A stretch of 64,000 nucleotides of DNA from Methylobacterium hispanicum (GTDB lineage: Bacteria; Pseudomonadota; Alphaproteobacteria; Rhizobiales; Beijerinckiaceae), in contig NZ_BPQO01000004.1 of NCBI RefSeq assembly GCF_022179285.1, forward strand, positions 62,001 to 126,000, written 5' to 3'. Under the pieces are notes generated by a model, which was not told the origin of the DNA, searched no databases, and saw nothing but the letters and a program-made list of their open reading frames with translations. This document shows, piece after piece, positions 42,706-49,827 of this stretch. Each line of letters begins with the position of its first letter. Within the stretch, counting starts at the first letter, position 1. The translations under genes and the position numbers were made by a program.

Positions 42706-43914
42706 ATGGAGTCGGGCGTGGCGAAAGAGCGGATCGGGTGGATCTTCGCGGCCGGCCACGTCGCCGATCTCGCGCGTGCGGTGGCCGCGGTCCGGCACGA
42801 AGTGTCGTGCGCCGGCGCCCGCCTTCTTGCGGAGGGGGCGGCCGACGCCGCCGCGCGCCTGCTCGATCTGCACCACGCCGGCATCGTGGAGCGCGACCCC
42901 GAAGCCAGCCCGCTGGCCGACGCCGTACAGGATCTGCGAGGGCGGCGTGCCAGCGAGCGGGCGCGCCGCAGCTACGACGCCTCCCTCGACGTCGTCCTCA
43001 AGTTCTCGGCGGTCGGCGACAGGATCCTGATCGTGCCCGCCTGCGTTCCCGTCCCCCTTCTGCGAACGCTCGACGGACGCGAGGATCTCGTCGCGGCCTC
43101 CTGGTCGCTCGGCCCGCCGGCGCGCGGCATCTCCGAGCGCGAGTGGCGTGCCAGGGGCGATATCTGGGTCGCCTACGATGCCCTGCCTCGTCTCGGACGC
43201 GACCTCGTCCTCGACCTGTTCGGCGACAGGCTGCCGAACCCCACGGTGAAGTCGGTCGTGCGTCGGTTGCCGAGCCTCGCCGAGCGCGCCGAGCGGACGG
43301 CTTTGGCGAAGCTCTGCTCGCAGCGCTTCAACCGGCCGGAACCGCCGGGCGCGCAGGGAGCCGTTCTGGCGGAATGGCTGCGGAGCGGGGAGGGACGTGC
43401 GGCCTTCCTGGAGGCCAAGCGGGATCTCGCGGCCTTGCTGCAGGATCGGCCCGGCGAGGCCTCGCTCGCGAAGTACGGAGAGCGCAGGCGCGCCCGGGCG
43501 CCGCGCCAGACCGGTCCCGTGCCGATCGACCACGCCGACATCATGCAGACCCACGACGGCCGCACCTTCATGGCGGTGATGGACGCCGGCCTCGCGCCCA
43601 ACGCCCGCGTGTTCGTGCAGATCGGGGACAATTTCGTCACCGTGGTCCAGAACAGCCTCGTGAAGGGGCAGATCGACCGCATCCCCAAGTTCGCGATGGA
43701 TATCCTCCGGGGCTTCACGGACATCATCCTGGTCGAGCTCGTCTGGGAGGGCGACCGCCGCGTGCCGAAGGCGCAGCACAGGGCGATCGTCAGCGATATC
43801 GGCGAGCGGGGAATGTTCGACGCGAGCGTCTCGCGATGGTCGAAAAGCCAGCGTTCGACGCGTACCGCGCGAACCAGGGCGAAAGGCGGAGCCGAGCAAT
43901 GGGTGACAAGCTGA
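42706..43914 (+). CDS. hypothetical protein, 402 aa
   Basis: Begins MESGVAKERIGWIFAAGHVA, preceded by an AAAGGA site that runs into the ATG. The N-terminal half is helical (GARLLAEGAADAAARLLDLH). The middle has KFSAVGDRILIVPACVPVPL, WVAYDALPRLGRDLVLDLFG and a helical AERTALAKLCSQRFN. The last 120 residues (MQTHDGRTFMAVMDAGLAPN, VFVQIGDNFVTVVQNSLVKG) are beta-rich and look like a separate domain. No family is recognised. It overlaps the next gene by 16 bp. Confidence 0.65.
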   Translation: MESGVAKERIGWIFAAGHVADLARAVAAVRHEVSCAGARLLAEGAADAAARLLDLHHAGIVERDPEASPLADAVQDLRGRRASERARRSYDASLDVVLKFSAVGDRILIVPACVPVPLLRTLDGREDLVAASWSLGPPARGISEREWRARGDIWVAYDALPRLGRDLVLDLFGDRLPNPTVKSVVRRLPSLAERAERTALAKLCSQRFNRPEPPGAQGAVLAEWLRSGEGRAAFLEAKRDLAALLQDRPGEASLAKYGERRRARAPRQTGPVPIDHADIMQTHDGRTFMAVMDAGLAPNARVFVQIGDNFVTVVQNSLVKGQIDRIPKFAMDILRGFTDIILVELVWEGDRRVPKAQHRAIVSDIGERGMFDASVSRWSKSQRSTRTARTRAKGGAEQWVTS

Positions 43915-44216
43915 ACGACGGCGCGGGCCTCGTCATGGACGAGAACCTCCTGGGTCTCGCAAACCCGATGTCGTCGATCGCGATCGGCCGCGACGACCTC
44001 GTAGGCGAGGACAGGCCCGGAACCGGGCTGACGCGGAGCGTGCGCGACTTCATCGACGAAGGCGGTCGCGCGAAGCTGAAGGCCGTCCGGGACGCCGAGC
44101 CGGCCACCGGCCCGTCGCCGGCCTCGCTGGGCCCGTCCGAAGACGTGCGACCGCATCGGCGTCCCACCGACGAAGACGTATCCGAGAACGACCTCCGGGC
44201 GGAGCGGCAGGGCTGA
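43899..44216 (+). CDS. hypothetical protein, 105 aa
   Basis: Starts MGDKLNDGAGLVMDENLLGL, contains MSSIAIGRDDLVGEDRPGTG and a basic helix, and ends in a polar, acidic, Pro-rich tail (RRPTDEDVSENDLRAERQG). Probably largely disordered. The start overlaps the 402-residue gene by 16 bp in another frame; coding is supported by position and the in-frame third-base pattern but only moderately. Confidence 0.5.
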   Translation: MGDKLNDGAGLVMDENLLGLANPMSSIAIGRDDLVGEDRPGTGLTRSVRDFIDEGGRAKLKAVRDAEPATGPSPASLGPSEDVRPHRRPTDEDVSENDLRAERQG

Positions 44217-44287
44217 CCGGACACCGATCGTCAACCACGCGCGAAGGTGCCGCGTGCGGGAGGGGTCCCGCGCGCGTACGATGCGAC

Positions 44288-44731
44288 ATGAACCGACGCA
44301 TCCCGCTGCCGCCGGCCGTCGCCCGCATCTACGAGGCGGTGGCCGAACTCTCGGCCCGTTATCCCGGTCGCAGCTTTACGCCGGACGGCCATCTCGTCGG
44401 ATCGATCGGCGAGGTGGTCGCCGCCGAAGCCCTCGGCCTCACCCTGTACCGACAGTCCTCGCCCGGTCACGACGCGGTGGATTCCGGCGGCCGGGAGGTC
44501 CAGATAAAAATGACCGGCGGCGATGCGGTCGCGCTCTATGCCACCTGCGCGCGTCTGGTCGTTTTGAAGGTCGTCTCGCCGGCGGAAGCCGAGATCGTCT
44601 TCGACGGAGACGGGGCGAGTGCCTGGGAGCAGGCAGGGAAGATGGGCAAGAACGGGCAGCGGCAGATCTCCCTTTGCAAACTGCGCAGGATCGCAGCCGC
44701 TGGCGCTCCGCGGGAAGCGGAGGCGGCATGA
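44288..44731 (+). CDS. PD-(D/E)XK-like protein (DUF6998-type), 147 aa
   Basis: The central fold reads GSIGEVVAAEALGLTLY (E42), PGHDAVDSGG (D62, D65) and EVQIKMTGGDA (Q72-I-K74), then LVVLKV strands. This order of a Glu in the first helix, Asp on a strand and QxK on the next is that of restriction-endonuclease-like folds; QxK is an accepted variant of (D/E)xK. The family resembles short proteins annotated DUF6998. Activity on DNA is possible but unproven. Its TGA overlaps the ATG of the next gene, so the pair is translationally coupled and probably functions together. Confidence 0.68.
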   Translation: MNRRIPLPPAVARIYEAVAELSARYPGRSFTPDGHLVGSIGEVVAAEALGLTLYRQSSPGHDAVDSGGREVQIKMTGGDAVALYATCARLVVLKVVSPAEAEIVFDGDGASAWEQAGKMGKNGQRQISLCKLRRIAAAGAPREAEAA

Positions 44732-46062
44732 GGAGTCCGGTCCACGGGGCGGGCCGCTCCCGCGGCGAGCGACGCCAGCACGAGAAGGAGGCCAAGGCCG
44801 CCTGGAGCCGGGTGCTCGACCGCCGGGCCGCCGTGGCGGCCTCGGGGGCCGGCTTCCACGTAGACGAGGAGATCCGAGAGTTCCTTGGTCTCTACAACTC
44901 GCGCCTCGACGAGAACGCGGACGATCCGCGCATGCCCTTCAGCTTCGGCGTTCTCCAAGCCTTCATGGTACCCTGGAGCGACGGCCGCTTCAGATCCTAC
45001 GAGATCGCGCCCGAGAAGGACCACGCCTACTCCGTCGGCGATTTCGTCGACTTCATCCGGAGCGACCGCTGCCCGGACGCCGGGCGGGCGCGGCTCGAAG
45101 CGCTGCCCGAGGGGATCGTCCACAGCTACACGGCGCTCGACGACATCCGGGAGCACGCCTTCGTCGACGCCGCCGGCGAGACCTTCGCGGTCAGCGGCAT
45201 CTCGTTCGTCAGGTTCGGGCCCAGGCTCCACTGGATGATGGTCGGGGGCACCGTCTGCGATCTGCAGGAACAGACCGCGAAGATCCAGGCGTTCTACCGC
45301 GACATCGAGGAGAAGGGCCAGATCGAGACGCGCGGCTCCCGGTCACTCGACGTCGGCAAGCTCCACGCCGCCCCGCTTCCCGATGTCGACGGTGTCTGGA
45401 AGACGGTCGCTTTCGGCCTGTTCGACCTCGATCGCATGGTCCACGAGAGCCGGACCTTCGCGCGTGACGAGGGGCCGTCGCGCTCCATGGTTTCCGACGA
45501 TCCGGCGAGCATCGGGATCGACGACGTGACGAAGGCCACGCCGGACCAGATCGAGGGCATGAAGGCCTTCGCCGCCCGCGTCGACGAGCACCGGATCGTA
45601 TTCGACGTGGCCGAGTCGCTTTTTCAGTTGCCGTCCTATTTCGCCTACCGCGTCCGCTTGGTGACCCAGACCGAGCGCCGGACCAGAGCGGGCCGGAGCG
45701 CCGGCGCGGACGCCGCGCGCGTGCTCCGGGCGCCGAGGGACCTCAGGCCCGGGATCCGGCGCATCGAGACCCTCGAGATCGTCAACCTGACTCCGGGAGG
45801 CGGGACGCGCAGCTACACGCCCCCCCGTTTCCAGGTGGATCTCGAAGGGTTCTGGCGGACGCTTCGGCCGGGGTCGGTCGGCCGCGACCGCAACGGACGC
45901 CCGGAGCCGGGCCGCACCTGGGTGCGCGGACACGTCCGCTGGCGCGACAGGCCGGCCAGGACCGGCGTGATCACCGTCAAGGCGCCGATCTCGCTCGCCC
46001 TCGAGCGGGCGGAGCGACTCAAGGCCAAGGGCGACGTGGTTTCGATCGACGCGGACGTCTGA
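44728..46062 (+). CDS. hypothetical protein coupled to the PD-(D/E)XK-like gene, 444 aa
   Basis: Starts at the ATGA overlap. The N-terminus is basic (AGRSRGERRQHEKEAKAAWS). The middle has FGVLQAFMVPWSDGRFRSYE and ALDDIREHAFVDAAGETFAV, then RLHWMMVGGTVCDLQEQTAK, and IVFDVAESLFQLPSYFAYRV. The C-terminus ends with a phage-like GRTWVRGHVRWRDRPAR segment followed by VITVKAPISLALERAE. The family is not recognised. I looked for the tandem-family blocks and found no convincing match, so I keep it separate. It precedes a convergent secreted-protein gene. Confidence 0.62.
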   Translation: MRSPVHGAGRSRGERRQHEKEAKAAWSRVLDRRAAVAASGAGFHVDEEIREFLGLYNSRLDENADDPRMPFSFGVLQAFMVPWSDGRFRSYEIAPEKDHAYSVGDFVDFIRSDRCPDAGRARLEALPEGIVHSYTALDDIREHAFVDAAGETFAVSGISFVRFGPRLHWMMVGGTVCDLQEQTAKIQAFYRDIEEKGQIETRGSRSLDVGKLHAAPLPDVDGVWKTVAFGLFDLDRMVHESRTFARDEGPSRSMVSDDPASIGIDDVTKATPDQIEGMKAFAARVDEHRIVFDVAESLFQLPSYFAYRVRLVTQTERRTRAGRSAGADAARVLRAPRDLRPGIRRIETLEIVNLTPGGGTRSYTPPRFQVDLEGFWRTLRPGSVGRDRNGRPEPGRTWVRGHVRWRDRPARTGVITVKAPISLALERAERLKAKGDVVSIDADV

Positions 46063-46166
46063 GATGTCCGCGCCTTCAGGAAGGAGGTGGACCGCCGGGC
46101 CTCCTCCTTGCGCGCTCCGGGCCGTGGCCGGCCTGCCTCTCGCACGGACGTCCCGCTGCCACCGGC

Positions 46167-46604
46167 TCAGAACGGGCTGAACCTGGGAGCCATCCGACCG
46201 TACGGACCGGGCTGGACGATGGGAGCCACCCGACCGTACGGACCAGGCTGGACGATGGGAGCGTAGGCGGGTGCGTAGGCCGGAGCATAGGCGGGTGCGT
46301 AGGCCGGAGCATAGGTCGGGGCGAGCCCGCCGTAGCCGTAGCCGTACCCGACGGGCCGGGGACCGGGGTTGTAGTAGCGGCGGTCATCCTGACGATCGGC
46401 CTCGTAGCTACGACGGCGCTGCGCCGCCAACTCCGTGGCGAGATCGATCAGAGCGGCGGTGCCGTCGCGCTGGATCACGTAGCAGTTCATCTCGACGTTG
46501 TTGCCTTCGCCCCGGACGGCTGCCCGCATGTCGCACTCGGAGGCGGAAGCGCCGGTGACCAGGAGCAGCAGGGAGGCTGCGGCGAGGAGCGGGCGAGCGA
46601 ACAT
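46167..46604 (-). CDS. secreted repeat protein (Ala-Pro-Ala-Tyr repeats), 145 aa
   Basis: Signal peptide MFARPLLAAASLLLLVTGAS, then a short Cys-containing domain (SECDMRAAVRGEGNNVEMNC), a polar linker, a Gly/Tyr stretch (PVGYGYGYGG), five APAY-type tetrapeptides and two copies of IVQPGPYGR(V/M)AP. Such Pro/Tyr repeats suggest an extended surface or matrix protein. The ATG at 46604 has AAGGAACC upstream and lies 48 bp from copy 3 of the shared element. Function unknown. Confidence 0.68.
   Translation of the reverse strand: MFARPLLAAASLLLLVTGASASECDMRAAVRGEGNNVEMNCYVIQRDGTAALIDLATELAAQRRRSYEADRQDDRRYYNPGPRPVGYGYGYGGLAPTYAPAYAPAYAPAYAPAYAPIVQPGPYGRVAPIVQPGPYGRMAPRFSPF
46196..46320 (-). repeat. 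short tandem repeats encoding the Pro/Tyr-rich tail
   Basis: A 36-bp unit (containing CCGTACGGACC and GGCTGGACGATGGGAGC) occurs twice at about 46196-46262, next to a 24-bp unit (GGCGGGTGCGTAGGCCGGAG) repeated about 2.3 times at 46261-46320. Copy-number change by slippage would keep the frame. Confidence 0.7.
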
Positions 46605-46652
46605 CGGTACGGTTCCTTCGTAGGAGGCCACTCGTCGGTGGGCCTGCCTACC

Positions 46653-46699
46653 CACAGCGGAGAGCCGCCGGCGGTTTTTCGAAGCCGTCGATTTTTTCC
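46653..46699 (-). promoter_or_regulatory. shared secreted-protein promoter element, copy 3
   Basis: Minus-strand order: A6 tract (46697-46692), A5 tract (46679-46675), then GCGGCTCTCCGCTGTG ending at 46653, 48 bp before the ATG at 46604. From the CACAG end to the tracts is 22 and 39 nt. Confidence 0.72.
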
Positions 46700-46982
46700 G
46701 CCCGATGACGGTCCGGATGACCGCTTTATTCGCTCGAGCGCCCCATCCGCCCGGCCTCGGGTTCCGAATCCGGAAGCGAAGGCCCCGGTGCAGCGGTTGC
46801 AGACGTCGGATCAGGTCGAGCAGGCACGCTTCCTCTCCTGCCTGAAGAGATCGCCGAGGCCGACGCTTCGACTGCGCACTTCCTCATAGGGATATGCCAA
46901 GTCGCCCGAGGCGGTAGGGCGCCGAACTCCCGAACGGAATCGGGGGACGTATCCGGCACCGCAGCCCGATCGCGTGGAATTC

Positions 46983-47031
46983 GGGAAAAAATCGCGGCCC
47001 GGCGAAAAATCGGCAGCGGCTCTCCGCTGTG
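46983..47031 (+). promoter_or_regulatory. shared secreted-protein promoter element, copy 4
   Basis: Plus strand: AAAAAA (46986-46991), AAAAA (47005-47009), then AGCGGCTCTCCGCTGTG ending at 47031, 46 bp before the ATG at 47078. The AGCGG-CTCT-CCGCT core is a perfect small palindrome in this copy. Confidence 0.74.
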
Positions 47032-47077
47032 TCGGGGGGCGGGGACGATCCCCGACAACCCACACGAGGAGAGCACG

Positions 47078-47497
47078 ATGAACAAGTCCATGATCGCCGC
47101 CGCCCTGGTCGCCACTCTGTACGCCGCCCCGTCCCAGGCCGGTTCGCGGTACGCCTGCGCACCGATCAACGTCGCCGACGTGGCGGGCATCGAACACGAG
47201 GTCGAGGTCGAAGCGAGCGATTGCGCCGAGGTCAGCCTCTTCATCCGTGGCTATGCGCAGCGGAACCGCATCGTCGCGGACCGCCTCTCGCGCGTCGTCG
47301 TCTCCCAGTTCGGTCGTGGCGGCGATGTCCAGGTGTTCTCCGTGGGCTCCGCTCAGACCGGAGTCGTCCATCGCGGAGGCGGCTCCACCGATATCGACAA
47401 CACCGACGGCGCGGTTTCCGTCGAGAACGACGGCGGGGACGTCTCGCTCAAGAACGTGGGCAACAACACGATCCGCTTCAACATCTCGCGGCGCTGA
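47078..47497 (+). CDS. small secreted beta-rich protein, 139 aa
   Basis: Signal peptide MNKSMIAAALVATLYAAPSQ, then a Cys-containing N-domain (YACAPINVADVAGIEHEVEV) and a C-terminal half of short strands rich in Gly, Asn, Asp and Val (GDVQVFSVGSAQTGVVHRGG, DGAVSVENDGGDVSLKNVG). That pattern suggests a small beta-helix or fibre-type fold, as in surface adhesins; this is inference. A GAGGAGAG ribosome site precedes the ATG. It is followed 61 bp later by another secreted-protein gene. Confidence 0.7.
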   Translation: MNKSMIAAALVATLYAAPSQAGSRYACAPINVADVAGIEHEVEVEASDCAEVSLFIRGYAQRNRIVADRLSRVVVSQFGRGGDVQVFSVGSAQTGVVHRGGGSTDIDNTDGAVSVENDGGDVSLKNVGNNTIRFNISRR

Positions 47498-47558
47498 AAT
47501 CTTCAGGGGACTACAGCATCGCAGCTCTGACCACTCCATCATGCCAAGGAATACGAAG

Positions 47559-48116
47559 ATGAACTCCGCTCTCAGGGCTTCGATCGCCCTTCTGTTCGGC
47601 CTGAACTTCGCTTCGAACGTCCTCGCGCGGGATCTCGAGTTCCGTTCGGAGGATGCCAGCGGCAACTCGATCACGTTCAACCGCTCGGTGACAGGGCCCC
47701 TTCCCGCTGACACCGAACTGCCGCAGCTCGGCGTGTTCCAGCGCCTGTCCAAGGTTCTGGCGGACTTTTCGCCGTGGTCCGCCTCCTCGCTCGCCAGGAC
47801 GCCGATCCCCGGGAAGGAGCCCGCGCCCGCGAAGGAGAGCCCTTCGCTGTCCTGCTCGGTCGCGGTTGAAGGGAGGGATGAGGATCGCCTCAAGACGATC
47901 AGCATCAAGCTGACGGCGAACGTCCTCCTGGACGCGGACGCCTCGCTCCGGGCGGTGCTGCGGGGAAGAGGCGAAACCAAGCTCACGACCGTTCAGCCGG
48001 TCCTGCTGAAGGCCGGCGAGACGATGCCCTTCAAGGTCGGGCGTACCAACATCGCGCCCGAAGCGAAGCTCACGGCCAGCGTCAAGCTGCACGGGGCCGA
48101 GTATCCCTGCGACTGA
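47559..48116 (+). CDS. secreted hypothetical protein, 185 aa
   Basis: MNSALRASIALLFGLNFASN is a signal peptide. The mature part has DLEFRSEDASGNSITFNRS, a Pro/Ala-rich linker (RTPIPGKEPAPAKESPS), and a beta-sandwich-like C-terminal domain (KTISIKLTANVLLDADASLR, LLKAGETMPFKVGRTNIAPE) with Cys at both ends (LSCSVAV, YPCD). The start at 47559 is favoured by AAGGA 8 bases upstream over the ATG at 47541. Probably co-transcribed with the preceding secreted-protein gene from copy 4 of the shared element. Confidence 0.65.
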   Translation: MNSALRASIALLFGLNFASNVLARDLEFRSEDASGNSITFNRSVTGPLPADTELPQLGVFQRLSKVLADFSPWSASSLARTPIPGKEPAPAKESPSLSCSVAVEGRDEDRLKTISIKLTANVLLDADASLRAVLRGRGETKLTTVQPVLLKAGETMPFKVGRTNIAPEAKLTASVKLHGAEYPCD

Positions 48117-48156
48117 TCCGGGGCCGCGCGTGCAGCAGCTCTACGACGCTCCGATC

Positions 48157-48186
48157 GGCGGCCCGCGCCGTCGGCCGCGGGCCGCC
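48157..48186. terminator. hairpin terminator between convergent genes
   Basis: GGCGGCCCGCG (48157-48167) and CGCGGGCCGCC (48176-48186) form an 11-bp GC stem with an 8-nt loop between the stops at 48116 and 48207. Confidence 0.7.
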
Positions 48187-48206
48187 CAGGCCCCCGCCGC
48201 CCGCGA

Positions 48207-49826
48207 TCAGGCCAAGGCGGGCGCTTCCAGACCCAGGTCGAGATCGGCTTCGATCGAGGCTTCGGACCGGATGCGTTCCAGGAACGGTCCGCTCGCCTCC
48301 CCCACCGTGCCATGGAAGCCGGGTTTCGCGAAAACGTCGCGTACCTCAAGCAGGGCCGGAGGACCGGCGACGTGGACGACGCCCTGCACCTCGTCGCCTC
48401 TGCGGACGCAGACGAGGTGCCCTTCGCCGCGCGCGACCTCGAGAGCGAGATCGGAGATCTCGGGCACGCCGAGAGCGGCCGCGGCCCGGCGCGCGTCCGT
48501 CAACGTGCAGATCTCGTAGACGGCGAAGCCGTCACGGAAATCGGCCGCGCCGTCGAGGGCATGGTCGAACCAGTCCCGGCCGGGCACGCGCATCTCGAAG
48601 GCATCGAGCACCTCGCCGGCCGCCGCCTTGATCTCGGCGAACTTGCCGCTCTCCTCGTCGATGGCGTGGTATCCGTAGACGTTGACGGCGTTGCCGCCGG
48701 GAACGCGCATCGGGAGCGTGAGGGCGGCGCCGTCCAGCAGGCATTCGGAAGCCTCCTTGAGGGCGCGCACGAGGCGGGGCGTGACGATCCCGCGGGAGGC
48801 CTCGCGGGCGTCCATCAGGCGCACGAGCGCGAGGCCGGTCGGCTTGGCCATGTGGCGCAGGTAGTTCCTGATCTCGCCGGTGAGGGCCCAGGCGCCGCCG
48901 CTGACCTTCTTCGCGAAGTCGTCGTACGCCAGCAGATCGGGACGCTCCACGTCGGCCACGGTCAGGTCGAGGACCGTCGTGTCGATAGAAAACTTCTCCT
49001 CGACCCGCCTCCGGCGCCGATGGCGCCAGGATCCCGTCTCGCGGACGACCGTGCGTTTGCCGCCTTCGCCGGAGAGCTTGTCGGCACTCTCGCGGACCTC
49101 GGCCACCACGTCGTCCTTCCTGTGCAGAGGGACGGCACCGAAGGAGGAGGTACGGCCGACGTCGCGAATGAATTTGAAGCCCGTCGAGGTCGTGTCGCTG
49201 GAGGGGACGACCACGATCTCGTAGGTGGCACGATCTTCCTTGCCGTGCCGGCTGTACTGGACGGCCGCGATCACGGGCTCGGCGGTCCGCATGACCACCA
49301 TGTCGCCCACCACGCGGAGGTCGAGGCGGGCGCGGTCGGAGGCGAGGGCCTTGTACTCGTGGATCTCGCTCGCGACGATCGCCTTGATCTGTCCGCCGGC
49401 GCGGAGCGCGTCTGGATCCTCGTGTTTCCCTTCCTGGTGGAACAGGAAGACGTCGCCGCGGCTCACCGCGAAGGGATCCAGGTCCTCCCGGCCTCTGCGG
49501 TCCAGACGTTCCTGGATGTCGGCGGCGGCGCCGATCTCGACCCAGAAATCGTTTTCGAAGAACACGACCGTGCGCGGCCGGCCGTCGATGGCCGAGAACA
49601 CGGCCTTGAGATCGTCCCTGCGCTCGTCCGGCCCTTGGCGGAGCACTCCGGCCTCGTCCAGCCGCGCCTCGCGCCCGGGCATGCCGAACCGGCCCACGAC
49701 CGGCGCGGCTCCGGAATGGACGGGGATCTCCACGGTCAGGGGCGTCCGGCCCCAGCCGTGGTCGTCCTTGCGCGCGCCCTTGCGGCGGCAGGTGAAGCGG
49801 TAGGGGATCGTGAGGTCGACGCGCAT
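48207..49826 (-). CDS. diverged long member of the tandem paralog family (539 aa)
   Basis: The N-terminus MRVDLTIPYRFTCRRKGARK has the same strand-plus-basic-patch layout as the array proteins. Matching blocks, in order, are TVVFFENDFWVEIG, LRVVGDMVVMRTAEPVIAAV (VDG block), DLTVADVERPDLLAYDD (L-P-L block before a helix) and LVRLMDAREAS (LRDA-like). It is about 180 residues longer, with an added C-terminal domain (MRVPGRDWFDHALDGAADF, LACVRRGDE-like strands). It starts 1 bp after the stop of the next family member. The homology is by block order and needs a profile search. Function unknown. Confidence 0.65.
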   Translation of the reverse strand: MRVDLTIPYRFTCRRKGARKDDHGWGRTPLTVEIPVHSGAAPVVGRFGMPGREARLDEAGVLRQGPDERRDDLKAVFSAIDGRPRTVVFFENDFWVEIGAAADIQERLDRRGREDLDPFAVSRGDVFLFHQEGKHEDPDALRAGGQIKAIVASEIHEYKALASDRARLDLRVVGDMVVMRTAEPVIAAVQYSRHGKEDRATYEIVVVPSSDTTSTGFKFIRDVGRTSSFGAVPLHRKDDVVAEVRESADKLSGEGGKRTVVRETGSWRHRRRRRVEEKFSIDTTVLDLTVADVERPDLLAYDDFAKKVSGGAWALTGEIRNYLRHMAKPTGLALVRLMDAREASRGIVTPRLVRALKEASECLLDGAALTLPMRVPGGNAVNVYGYHAIDEESGKFAEIKAAAGEVLDAFEMRVPGRDWFDHALDGAADFRDGFAVYEICTLTDARRAAAALGVPEISDLALEVARGEGHLVCVRRGDEVQGVVHVAGPPALLEVRDVFAKPGFHGTVGEASGPFLERIRSEASIEADLDLGLEAPALA

Positions 49827-49827
49827 G

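Larger units (their letters stand above)
46605..47077. other. 473-bp divergent region between two secreted-protein genes
   Basis: Holds two outward-facing copies of the shared element (46653-46699 minus, 46983-47031 plus). Between them, 46700-46980 has only weak frames; a minus-strand frame ending at 46726 (53 codons) has no ribosome-binding site and no recognisable product. Confidence 0.5.

Noticed and set aside
44728..46062. The 444-residue protein as a thirteenth member of the tandem family
   Set aside because: A weak VDG-like segment exists, but the FRxD, DQxP and LRDA blocks are absent or out of order.
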